This document shows positions 22,816 through 34,016 of a stretch of DNA of 64,000 bases, in pieces. Position 1 is the stretch's first letter. Each line of letters begins with the position of its first letter. Made by a program: the position numbers and the translations under genes. This stretch comes from Siphonodentalium dalli. Lineage: Eukaryota; Mollusca; Scaphopoda; Gadilida; Siphonodentaliidae. The DNA is taken from positions 173,413,164 through 173,477,163 of the forward strand of contig CP136066.1 in assembly GCA_032622095.1 (NCBI GenBank), written 5' to 3'. The notes beneath the pieces were generated by a model. That model was not told where the DNA came from. It made no database searches and worked only from the letters and a program-made list of their open reading frames with translations.

Positions 22816-23026
22816 CAGTAATGCCCTAAATAATTGACTCCTTAACCACAGCAGAATTATGGGTAATTTTTCAGATTTAGTCGAAAATATGGCTCGACGC
22901 CATTCATAAGAAAGCTCTCACTGAGAGCTTTCCGATGAATGACAACAAGCCTTATTTCCGACTAAATCCTGAAAAATTACCCATAATTCTGCTGTGGTTA
23001 AGGAGTCGATTATTTAGGGCATTAAT
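22816..23026. mobile_element. Palindromic MITE family B
   Basis: CAGTAATGCCCTAAATAATT on the left and TTATTTAGGGCATTAATG on the right, with the standard central AGCTCTCACTGAGAGCT. The flanking TA is partly mutated. It lies about 80 bases upstream of the acceptor of exon 22734. Confidence 0.88.
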
Positions 23027-23067
23027 GCATATGATGAAAGGGATCTAGTGGCAAGGGATGTCAGGCC

Positions 23068-23400
23068 TAAAAAAAAATACTATTGTTTCTGGTAACATAC
23101 ATGTAGGGACAAAATGTTGGGGCAGGTGGTTTTTCATTTCTTTTTTTGGAAACATCCAGAACATCATACATGGAATATAGTCATTCTGAATATATGACCC
23201 TGGCAGAACAAATGATATAACAGGACACATTGAGCACATTTACTGTAGGTTTTTGGAGGGATAGTTAAGCCTAAGGCGATTTTGTTTCATGGGTTTTTTA
23301 TCTTATTATTTTGTTTAAGGGGGTCAATAAAATTAGTAGGGGCGGATATCTGGACTAGGGGCGAGCAGGTTACCAGAAACATCACCCTTTTTTTAGGCCT
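23068..23400. mobile_element. AGGCCT-ended element (family E), short copy
   Basis: Ends AGGCCTAAAAAAA ... TTGTTTCTGGTAAC and GTTACCAGAAACA ... TTTTTTTAGGCCT are inverted. The same terminal design is at 32742-34016. No clear target duplication or coding content is visible. Confidence 0.65.
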
Positions 23401-23901
23401 CATGCACAGGTTAAGGCATTTTCATAGAAAAATTGAGAATTTACAGGCCTGCTAATTTGAGGCAAACGACGGTTCAGTTCGCCTGAGGTTATCTGAAATG
23501 AAAATGCTGCGAACGAAAAACAGGTTGTGCCAAAGTTTTATAAATGCAGGTTTCGTGATAACTAATTTTCACCTTAATTATTGCTCAATCAAGTCCCAAA
23601 GTGAGACATTCAAATTTATTATGGTAGTTCAATGAGTTGCCCATTTGTAATAATACCAGTTGTACTGATTATAACAGTTTGTGTAACTCTCCCGCTAACC
23701 TATGGTATGGGTACCTAAGCACAAACCAGGCGACCGAAAAATAGGTTACACATAATTTTGAAACCTGTAGGCCTGATTTGGAAATGAGACTTAAGAGTGG
23801 CTGGAGAGCCTAGCAAGGATCCAAGTGAGTTCTGAAAAATAATGGTTGATATAAATAGGAAATGATAAAGATGCGGTGATTTGAACAACATAATGAAATA
23901 C

Positions 23902-24914
23902 AGTAAAGCCTATCCAAACTGAACATCAATTAGACCGGCCCTTCTGTTCGGTTTAGAGAAGTGTTCGGTTTATAGAAAACCGCACTACGATCGGAATGTA
24001 TGGCCGTCATTACTGAGAGTTATCGAAGCACAACCAACACATTATTGATTAATTACTAGTAAACTTTATTCAGTCAAGTACCAAATAAAATTTAAACAAC
24101 AATGGATAAAACATGGTATAATAAGAACTAAAATATGGTATGTTAAGACATAATATATGTATAGATAATACAGGAAACATGGAAACGATAAATTTACGGT
24201 GAATCGCAGTTTTTGAAAATGTCACTGATATAGTAGCATAGGTACATGTGTATAGTAGTTTCTTCCTCTTGCTTTTGTGTACCAATTTAATTGGCGGTAT
24301 ATTGTTCGGCAAACGATTAGAACCAGATTATAACTACAGGTATCCGATTTAGATAAATGTATGCTTATTTCACACATTGAGTGAACAATGGTGACCTCTA
24401 GACGGAGAATTAACGCAATGACACTTTGTTTTTACATCAGTCATTGCGCCAAGTTTGGCTCTTATTTTTACAGCCACGGTCCAAACTAAACACTAATTCC
24501 TCAAAGGACACGATGGTAGTGCATTGTCACCAATGCAGTTTTTATCAACCTATCACAATGAATGAACCGTCACAAAAACTACCGCTCAGAGTTGAATGCA
24601 GGACAGAAATTTTAATTTACAAAAAATCCCGAGTCCACAACAAAGCCAACAAGAGCTCATCGTCAAGTATGTTAAATCTACCGCACGTTCATTCGATTCG
24701 TATCGCTTTTCATGTTCGGATTTTGGACATAAAAATGAATGTATTCGTTCACTTATGGACTAAAAAAAGCCGTCTGATGTTCGAAATAGGGAGGCTCCAG
24801 TTTACAGAGGTAATTTTTAGTGAGAATACACTTGGGTGAATTCGAGACTGGACAATTTGTTCGGTATGGAGAGGGATTCGGTTTATAGAGGTCCAGTTTG
24901 GAAAGGTTTTACTG
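23902..24914. mobile_element. Mariner/pogo-like non-autonomous element
   Basis: Left end CAGTAAAGCCTATCCAAACT after TA; right end CCAGTTTGGAAAGGTTTTACTG. TTCGGTTTATAGA appears near both ends in inverted orientation. The right TA is lost. An open frame at 24426-24839 shows no transposase motif, so I treat it as noncoding. Confidence 0.7.
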
Positions 24915-25380
24915 TTCTAGTATGAGAAGAGAAACCATTAAAAGTAGTTACATGTAGCTGTTGTTTTAAGGTTTATGCATATAAATCAGGTATGAAATGA
25001 GTTTTATCATCACAAGACTTTTCCGTCAAGCAGTGATGGAGGGTTTGTTAAAATTATATTGCCGAAATACACATTAGTGACATTACAACATTGATCACTC
25101 ACCGGCATAATTTAACCACGTCAAGATAATGAGTCTACAGTTACATTCAAATTTTGGAAAATCTCTTCGTCCTTGTGGTGCCCGATTCTGTGGCCATGAA
25201 AATGATATGATTTACATCTAAGGTCAGTCTGGATGAGCTGTTAACTCGGCATTGAGTTACAAATATCTAGTTATTAATAATTTATTAATATAGTTATCAA
25301 TATTTTAAGAGATTTTGATTTAATTTGGCAAAATATGAGATGCAGGTGAGTATGAAAAATTTGAGCTTTACGAGTCGTAC
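24915..25380. other. Intron 1 remainder
   Basis: No recognisable features. The open frame of the next exon runs into it to 25274 but follows the donor at 25381. Confidence 0.6.
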
Positions 25381-26537
25381 CTTCAGAAGTTTGTTGTGTC
25401 TCCGATTCTGAACTGTCTTTATCCTGTTTATCGTTGGATTTCTCGGTATCCTTTCTCACAATTGTCTGCTGCAGATCTTTGAAAATTCCTGATAAACTAA
25501 ACGTCGCTGAAATCCTAGTATTAACTGATTTTACTTTTTCACTATCTGCATTTACTTGATCAACCGTTTCTGTGCTCTGCGTTTTATCTCCAGTTTCTTG
25601 AATATTCGACTCTTCCAATGACCTTTCTGAATTGTTGTTGCAATTTACGACAGAATGAGAAACTTCACTAGCTGCACCTCCGTGCTGGTTAACTGGTCTC
25701 GCACTTTGAGTGTCACCAACAAGATTCTGCAAGTCCTTCAATATATCATGGGTAGAAGCTTTTCCAAGTAAGTTAACTCTACCACTGAGAGGTACTTCTT
25801 GCCGTTGGGCTGTCCTATCAGGTTGTGTCTTCTCAGCGGCCTGCTTCAAATCCCGGAATATATTCAGTTTCGGAATCTGAGACGAACCAGAGCGGTGACT
25901 TTTATTTTTAGATTTATCAGACTCGGACGGCTGGGGAACTGAGGTAAGTTTTGAAAGCTCCTCCTTCTTTGTTAGCTTGTTTCGCGATATATTAAACTGA
26001 CTGAAATCCTGATGTTCATCGTCAAATGTATTATTCTGAACAGGAACAGGATGGCTACTTTTCTGAAAATTCCTCAAAGGTGGAGGTTTACTTGGGGGCC
26101 AATCAGATCTGTGGGACTGAACAACTTCCTTGTTGATATGTTGCGCTGAATATTGAACCAAGGGAGGAGGCAACTGACCTGGAGGCTGTTGACTTTGATG
26201 CAACGGTGGTGGTTGTTGCTGCAATGGAACAGCCTGATATGGAAAACCAGTGGGTAAGTTTGGCTGCGGAGGAAGGCGGTGACCCACCGGGTAACAGTTG
26301 AAGGCTTCGGGTGGCTGCTGATGTACTATTCCTGGTGGATTAACATGGCGGTGCCCTTGTTGATATCTAACAGGTGGATTTGGTTGACGATTGATTGAGT
26401 TGAAGTTGACGAGACTAGGATGTGGCTGATTATTTGGAAAGCGATTGAAAGGATGTTGCATAATGAAGCCGCCCACTGTTCATCTCACATGATTCTTTGG
26501 ACCGTTGTCAGTCCAACATGAACCAAAAACGAGAAAT
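25381..26537 (-). CDS. Gene 1 first coding exon
   Basis: The exon opens after acceptor TATTTTTCAG (26538 side), with a 76-nt leader. The start codon is the ATG at 26461; an in-frame TGA lies just upstream. It codes 360 residues and leaves in phase 1 at CTTCTGAAG|GTACGA. Residues 1-130 are Pro/Gln-rich (QQQPPPLHQSQQPPGQLPPP). Residues about 150-360 are Ser/Lys/Glu-rich and contain three spaced copies of a short motif: IFRDLKQAAEKTQ (201), ILKDLQNLVGDTQ (240) and IFKDLQQTIVRKD (326). These look like amphipathic docking segments. No enzyme domain is visible. A noncoding first exon must lie further right. The protein is not identified, and its nuclear role is inferred from later exons. Confidence 0.8.
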
Positions 26538-26609
26538 CTGAAAAATACAGAAAACAAAATTTCAATGAAAATTAGTTTTAAGGTTAGCATGCAGGGTTTC
26601 CACTAGCCA

Positions 26610-28910
26610 AACTAGAGGTGTGACTGTCACAATGGGACTAAGGTAGCAATACACGATTTCCAGCAATTTTGCTAACCTGGGAGGGGGTACTGTATCTTTG
26701 GCATAGGTCCCATCAAGCATGTTTTAATTTCGACAGAAATTTTAGGTTTAATCATTTGTCTGTACTTTAGCTTCTTCGTACAATTTGTAATTGAGTTATG
26801 CCCTTTGGTTTGCACACACAAAACGCTCAATTTTACCCATTTTTCACTCAAATTGACATTTTCAACCCAAAAACAGACCATGATAGAGCGAATGTCAGTA
26901 AATAAGCTTCTTCCACCTGATAGAGCTATGTTAGAGCTGAGAAATATTTGAAATAGAAAAAAAGTTATCGTATCAATTTGAAAAAAATGTCTTGCGAGCC
27001 CAGATGACAGAATTCAGGGGAGAGAAATCGTGCTATTTTCCTGTAACCAATAACACAGAGTTGGCCTTCACTGAATATGAAAACCCTGTTGCATATCCAA
27101 ATTTTTCACATTTTTGAGAACTTTCCCAGTTTTGTCAAATAAATAAACCTTCAAACCAGTAATAACACAGTTAACACAGGCTTCACTGGCTGTTATGCCC
27201 CCCAGATACTTATTTTTCTATTTTTCAGACCCCCTACAACCCGTGAAATTGTGTACTGCTACCTTAGTATACCCCGTGTTTTTAAAACACCAAGATGTTT
27301 CACATGTCAGTAAACATTAAGTTAAATTAATAAAATAACAGATTCCTATTGCAGGTGCACAACTCTAACCCCTAACTCTAAACCTATTGACTGAAAAATG
27401 TAGGAATAAAAGCTCAGACAAAATTCTGCATGTTGCGAAAATGTTCTGTCGAAAAATGGGAATAACTCCACACACAAAAAAGTCGGATTGCAAAAAAAAA
27501 TGTCTAAGTAAAAAAGGGTGATAACTCCACCAAAAAAAGTCAGACAGACATCATAATCATAGGTACACAGGTACTAAATATCTGTGCCAAGTTTAAAAAA
27601 AATTGACCAAAAAATGTATGAATAAAAGCTCGGACAAAATTACCGGTACACACATGTACATGTTGCGAAATTTTTGTTAGCATGAGGTCCTTATTATTAA
27701 AAGCTCGGACAAAACTATACATGTTGCGAAATTATCAGTCTATTAAGGGGGATAACTCCACAAAAAAAGTCTGACAGATGTCATAATCACACGTGCACAG
27801 GTTCCTATGGTGGTTGATGTCTGTACCAAGTTTCACGGAAAATGATTAAAAAACTAAGAACAAGGGTACGCATCTTAAGATGCTTTTGTCAAGTTTTTTG
27901 GCAGTCGAACCAAACTTCTGCCAATAAGGTGCACAACCCCTGGGAAAAAAAGTTGGACGTTGGTATATTATTGCAATAGACCTATATACCAAATATCAAT
28001 TGAATCCGTTAATATTTCATTGAGTTATCGCACGAACGGTGATAAAATTGTGATTAAATTAGACAAACTGAGACCCATAAGTTGGCCATAACTCCGGATT
28101 TTTTTTCCGGACAAACCAGGTTTTCGAACTCGTCAAAGATATTGTTGCAATAGACTCATATACCAAATATTGTTTAAATCGGTTAATATTTCATCGAGTT
28201 ATCGCGCTAACAGTGATAAAATTGCTAAAAATAGACAAACTAAGACCCATAACTCCGCGAAAAAAATTTGGACAAACCTGGTTTACGAACTCGTCAGAGA
28301 TATTGTTGTAGGAGACTCATATACCAAATATTGTTGAAATTGGTTAATATTGTTAATATTTCATCGAGTTATCGCGTTAATGGTGATAAAATTGCTAAAA
28401 ATAGACAAACTAAGACCCATAATTCAGCGAATTTTTTTTGGACAAACCTGTTTTTCGAACTCGTCCGAGATATTGTTGTAGGAGACTCATATACCAAATA
28501 TTGTTGAAATCGATTAATATTTCATCGAGTTATCGCGCTATCGGTGATAAAATTGCTAAAAATAGACAAACTAAGACCCATAACTCCGCGAAAAAAATTT
28601 GGACAAACCTGGTTTTCGAACTCGTCCGAGATATTGTTGCAAGAGTCTCATATACCAAATATTGTTGAAATTGGTTAATATTTTGGGAGCAACTGCCATA
28701 CCAAATTTTTTTTGAATCCGTTCACAAATGTCAAAGTTATAAGGCATTCTTTAGGGCCGCCCGCCAACCGTCCCTTGCCAAACCATAAGTCGAGTTTTTG
28801 AAAAACTCGACTAAAAACTCGAGAATTTTTGTTATCCAGACGGACGAACCGATAATCTTATTTCACTATACCCCCCCCCCCCCAACTTTGTTGCAGGGGG
28901 TATAATAACC
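26610..28910. repeat. Family D dispersed repeat with internal tandem array
   Basis: Starts with AGAGGTGTGACTGTCACAATG and ends GGGGGTATAATAA after a 14-C run at 28867. Shared inner words are GGGGATAACTCCAC, GTCATAATC, GTGCACAGGTTCC and AAGCTCGGACAAAA. From about 28060 to 28690 a unit of 160-170 bp is repeated four times (TAGACAAACTAAGACCC near 28061, 28232, 28402 and 28562). Related complete copies lie at 31712-32460 and 43207-43806. No coding capacity; the transposition mechanism is unknown. Confidence 0.75.
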
Positions 28911-29975
28911 TAAATGTGGCCGTTCGGGGGAAATCCAAACCTAACGGCGCAACAGGCTTTTGGGAATGAAAAGTAGCCATTTCCTTGCAACTGAGACAAT
29001 ATGCGGGAACACTGAAGCTTTACAAGTACAGAAAGCAAACCAGGGTTTTTGGTTGGGGGAAAATAAATGAAGCCGTATTGGGGAAACACACTTTATGACA
29101 GGTCGATTATGGTTCGCCCTGGCAGGAGAAAATTCAGATTTTTATTACTGAAAAAGTAGCCTTTTGCTACCTGAAACAAGAAGGAACCTCAAGTTAATAA
29201 ACTAAAAGCATGACATGTAAGTGACACAATGTGTAATTTAAAATGCGAGTGACTGGCTACCATTCAACTGGCAGGTTGTTGAAAACAGCAATAAAATACT
29301 TTTGATTGACAAGGTACTAGTGTTGAATGATGAGAATCACAGAACTAATAATTCTTGTTTCTACATACATGGTAAATCTTGCGATGAAATAGTCAAGCAA
29401 ATAACAATTTGTCAAACTAGAAAAATTTCGGGAAAGCTTACCATGTGGTATTGTTTACGTGGATTGAGGCCCAAAAGAGGGTAATGTTACAACCGCAGAT
29501 CATTATACCCCACGCTAAAACAGGCGGAAAAATCAACACTATTTGCTGCTATTACTACAATGTGGCATTGTTGACATACCGATACATTGTAGGTTGAGGT
29601 TCCAAAGAAATGAAGATAGAAGTGATCCCCGGGCACTGCTGGGCCACAGTTTACATTTATAAAAAACTTCCGTGACGCATATTGATTTTGAATGTATTCA
29701 CTTTGTGAATGTATTCAATGACACTTCAACATTTCATTCGAGTCACTGGAACTGAGTCTGTGGTAGTGATGTGCGGTTTATAAATTTTGAAAAAATATTC
29801 ATGTATCAAAATCATATCCCGATATATTATGTCTGAATAAATACATGTACTCTATGTCAGGAGACATCAACCACCACACACTCCAATGTACTGCCAGTCA
29901 GCTGACTGCAGAGTTAGTGTTGCAATGTAGCTACCTTGACCTCAGCCAGTTCCTTGTTTCTGCAAAACTATGACT
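28911..29975. other. No recognisable features
   Basis: Noncoding stretch upstream of gene 1. A 60-codon frame at 29302-29484 has no recognisable content. A promoter for gene 1 could lie here or further right, but I cannot point to one. Confidence 0.4.
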
Positions 29976-29983
29976 ACCAAATT

Positions 29984-30874
29984 TAGTGTTGAAACGATTA
30001 ATCAACTAGTCGAAATCGACGCGATTATTAAATTAGTCGATCCTGAAATCTGCTAGTCGACTAGTCGGGATAAAGCACTACCTATGTGCTATCATGTCAG
30101 CAGTGCCATTGCAAGGTCATATTATCATGTAATCTGTAACAGTTAACACATATTAACTTCTTAAAGCCTTATTGCATTGTTCCTTCAACGAAGCCACTGC
30201 CAGTCATGCACGGGCGGTGAACTCCACGACCTGAACTGAACCCAATGTATGCACGGTTTCTTTTATGTTGATCATCAAAGACATGAAGTGTCGCTGCCGA
30301 CTGAACAATAGTTCAATGGGACGCAATTGACCAGTGATAACTTTTCACTGTGGCACGTGTAATACTGGAGTAATGATGCAACAAAATGGCTTCAATGATA
30401 TACAAAGCATAATTCACGACAAGTCAAGCTGTTAAAGTCAACTCAGTAACTGAATAGATTCTAGATCATTCTAATACCCATACCCCTACCCCCCCCCCCC
30501 ATGACATGAGGCGCCAATTCAGAGAGACAATAGAACACACACGACATCTTGTTAGCGAGACTTACGAACAAGACTTGCCTATTTATTTCCTGGTTACCGG
30601 CGACAATTTTGTTTAAATAAAATGTTTACCTGTATTCCCCAAACCGTGAGATTATATGGAGGTTGCAGGAGAGCCGGGTTTAAGACATCAAATTGGGAGA
30701 CTCACATTTGAACGTTCTGAAACGAAGAACTGGATACGATGCCACATGGCCCATTTTATACGTTATATGGGCATAGAAATGGGAACTCTTAGAAGGGGTC
30801 CGACTAGTAGACTAGTAGTCGATTACCTCTGGCGACTAGTCGATTCCTTAAAATCGCTAATCGTTTCAACACTA
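29984..30874. mobile_element. hAT element 2, non-autonomous
   Basis: TAGTGTTGAAACGATTA is inverted at the right end as TAATCGTTTCAACACTA. The 8-bp duplication ACCAAATT is at 29976-29983 and 30875-30882. Subterminal zones repeat ACTAGTCGA. The 97-codon frame 30656-30949 runs out of the element and is not a gene. Confidence 0.94.
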
Positions 30875-30882
30875 ACCAAATT

Positions 30883-31711
30883 GGAAAAAACGTACCATTA
30901 CCATTGGACAAAACCTACCATTAACTTTGGACAAAATGCACCTTTATAATTAATAGGTATGTTTTGTCCTGGCTTATTGGTCAGAACATACCTACTTTTC
31001 GGTTACTCCAAAGAGAGGTAACTCTTAATCGGATATGCACCTCTGCAACCTTGATGCATAGAATGGAACTTTCATTATATTCTTTACAAGTTTTGAACTA
31101 TTTTACTGTGAGAATGACTCTTGGGTTTCGATATTCAGATGGAACTTGGTTTGAATAACTTTTCAATAATGAATCAATATCCAAAAAGTTTTGTTGTGTA
31201 ATTATAGCAATATATTTGTATTCATACCATAGTTGGTCCACTTGTCTCACAGATAAACAAGTTTGCTAATGTTATTCATGAAGTCTCAATAAAGTTACGA
31301 AACATGTTGATGGTATATCAGAATATTTCCTTCTCTATGCTAGTATCTTCTGGAATACGGTTCATTAATATTGTTTTTATGTTCAATCAAAGTAAGTGAA
31401 AATTTGGTCAGAACAAATCCAACCAGTCATGTTCAGAACGACGTTAATGTACTATTCTGAGAACGAAATTCACCATTTCTATGGAAATTTATGTCTTGAT
31501 TGTTAAAACTTTGCATTTCAAGATGTGCTCTTTAGGTGACGTTGAGCGGAGTGCAAAACAATTCCAAAAGTGATAATAATAAATAATATAGTAAATTTCT
31601 CAGGAATATGTTCAGTTTTGAATTTTGAGTATCCCTCTCAACGTTTTACAGGGAAATGAATCGGCTTACATGGAAAATAAAATGGGATGTGTACTAATTT
31701 TGCAAAATCAA
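30883..31711. other. No recognisable features
   Basis: AT-rich sequence with no supported gene, RNA or repeat. Confidence 0.4.
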
Positions 31712-32460
31712 TTAGAGGTAGGTGTGACTGTCCCAATGGGACTACGGATACCCCCCTGTTTTTAAAATACTAAGATGTTTCACATGTCAGTAAACATTTA
31801 GTTAAAATAATAAATTAACAGTTCCCATTGCAGGTGTACAACCATAACCCTAATCTTAAACCTATTGACCGAAAAATGTAGGAATAAAAGCTTGGACAAA
31901 ATTATGTCGAATAACTCCACACAAAAAATGTCGGACAGACGTCATAATCGCAGGTGCACAGGTTCCCATGGTACTAAATAACAGTGCCAAGATTAAAAAA
32001 CATTGACCGAAAAATGTAGGAATAAAAGCTCGGACAAAAGTATACATGTTGCGAAAAAAGTTTCTAAGTCGAAAAAGGGGGATAACTCCAGCAAAAAATG
32101 TCGGACAGACGTCATAATCGCAGGTGCACAAGTTCCCATGGTACTAAATATCTGTGCCACGTTTTAAAACAATTGACCAAACAATGTAGGAATAATAGTT
32201 CGGACAAAAGTATACATGTTGTGAAAATTTTCTAAGTCGAAAAAGGGGGGATAACTCCACCAAAAAAAGTCTGACAAACGTCATAATCGCAGGTGCACAG
32301 GTTCCCATGGTGGTTGATGTCTGTGCCAAGTTTCACGGAAATTGATCAAAAAACGACTGAGAAAAACTCCGGACAAATTTGTGTCCACGGACGGACGGAC
32401 GGACGGACAAGCTGACTCCAGTATACCCCCCACTAACTTCGTTGCGGGGGGTATAATAAA
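31712..32460. repeat. Family D repeat, fairly complete copy
   Basis: Begins TTAGAGGTAGGTGTGACTGTC, followed by AAGATGTTTCACATGTCAGT, repeated blocks of GGGGATAACTCCA, CGGACAGACGTCATAATCGC and CAGGTTCCCATGG, then CGGACGGACGGACGGACAAG and a GGGGGGTATAATA tail. The tail can pair with TATACCCCCC just before it. Same layout, reversed, at 43207-43806. Confidence 0.75.
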
Positions 32461-32741
32461 ATGAAAACGGTCGGGGCGCTGGAATTGGGGCGTGTGGCTC
32501 ACCAGAAACACAGGGCTTTTTATTTTGGCCTTACTGTTAACAGAGACCATAAATTTGATTGTATAATTTTGTCACAAATAAACGTTACAACCAATTAATC
32601 TGGGACAGTGTTTTACGGCTGCATGCAGGTGTAGGAGGTCGGAAAACAATTTAAATTCATAATTTTTCAATTCATCATCTTATTATGTGTTACTGCCATT
32701 GTATTATTCATGTGTGTATTGTAAATAAATTACCCTATCCT

Positions 32742-34016
32742 AAGGCCTAAAAAAATAAATACATTTGTTTCCGCTAACGAGCTGAAAAAAATTAGGGTAC
32801 CGGTAGGTAGGTAGGCTTAACTTTTTTTTTTCAGTATCTTTAAAAATAATTGTATAATAACCCAAACTATGCACTTCTTAGCCCCAATCAGGTTAACCCA
32901 GATGACAGAGGAACTAGAAACTCCAATTCAATCTTACATATGCTTTAATATTTACATATATACCAGTCTATATACTAATATAGTCTTTGATAATCCTAAT
33001 ATTTCCCATATGGTCTGGCGACAACTGGAGTCAGTCCAGCGCCACTGCACTCTTCACATATTGGAGTGACCATCTTGTACCAATCTCTTAATGATGGCTT
33101 CACAACACTACCTTCTCCTCCGCATTCAGTGAAGGATCTAGGTATTTTTTGGGGACACCTGATTTTGGGCAATGATATGCCGAAGGCATAACCTGAAGGC
33201 CTGAGCGGAGGAAGGTTTGGGAGGGATGACCCCCTGCTGATGGTGGGGGTTCTCCCCCTGGAATTTTTTTGAAAATCCATTGCATTTAGAGCTAATCTAG
33301 GGCACTTTGAGTCAGTATTTGAGAGGTCAATATGATCTAGTTTCTCAAGCATAACTTTGGAATATTTTTTATATATGTATGGATTGGAAATGCTTATAAG
33401 TCATTGCCAGATATCTTTTGGTTCAATGGATTATGCTTATCCTGCTTGAAATGAGACTTACCGGTACCATTATCACTCTAATTCATATAATTTTAATAGG
33501 CTATTTTATAAAATTCAAGTGAGACATACATAATATACTACATGTAGTACAGAAACAATGTCTATTAAGTTAGTAATTACTATTTATAGTACTAACCACT
33601 GTGTTAATTTTTTTTCATTTGGTATTATGAGTCTATGAGATCCCATCTGATAAACAGGTTGATTCGATCAAATTGTTAATGTTCCTGTACTGTATTTGAT
33701 TGAAATACTGAAGTCTGAAGGCTGAATGATAACAAACCTGAACTGAAACTATTTGAAGTTTTCACAGATGAAAGCTAGATAAAGCCAAACATACTTTACA
33801 GTATGATTCCAACTGTTAAACTTAAATCTTTTTGTAAACTTAAATTTCTTATGTCAATATATATAAATGTTTTGCATCTTGTTATGATATGAATTGGAAC
33901 TAAATTGAAAAAAAAAAAAAAATTTAAATAAAAAAAAAATTTAGGGTCGGCAGGGGTCAGGGGTTTAAAATAGGGTCGGTCGGGTTAACGGAAACAAATG
34001 TCTTTTTTTTAGGCCT
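32742..34016. mobile_element. AGGCCT-ended element (family E), long copy
   Basis: Inverted ends AGGCCTAAAAAAATAAATAC plus TTTGTTTCCGCTAAC, and GTTAACGGAAACAAATG plus TTTTTTTTAGGCCT. The outermost flanks share TA. Inside lie A-rich runs and AGGGTCGG words. No transposase seen; the minus-strand frame at 32996-33352 resembles no known protein. Confidence 0.65.

Noticed and set aside
24426-24839. 137-codon frame as a gene
   Set aside because: It lies inside a mariner-like element, lacks any motif and has no splice context.
28268-28668. Tandem frames with MDKPxxRTRxRYCCRRLIYQILLK
   Set aside because: Repetition of the protein simply reflects the 160-170-bp tandem DNA unit; there is no independent sign of coding.
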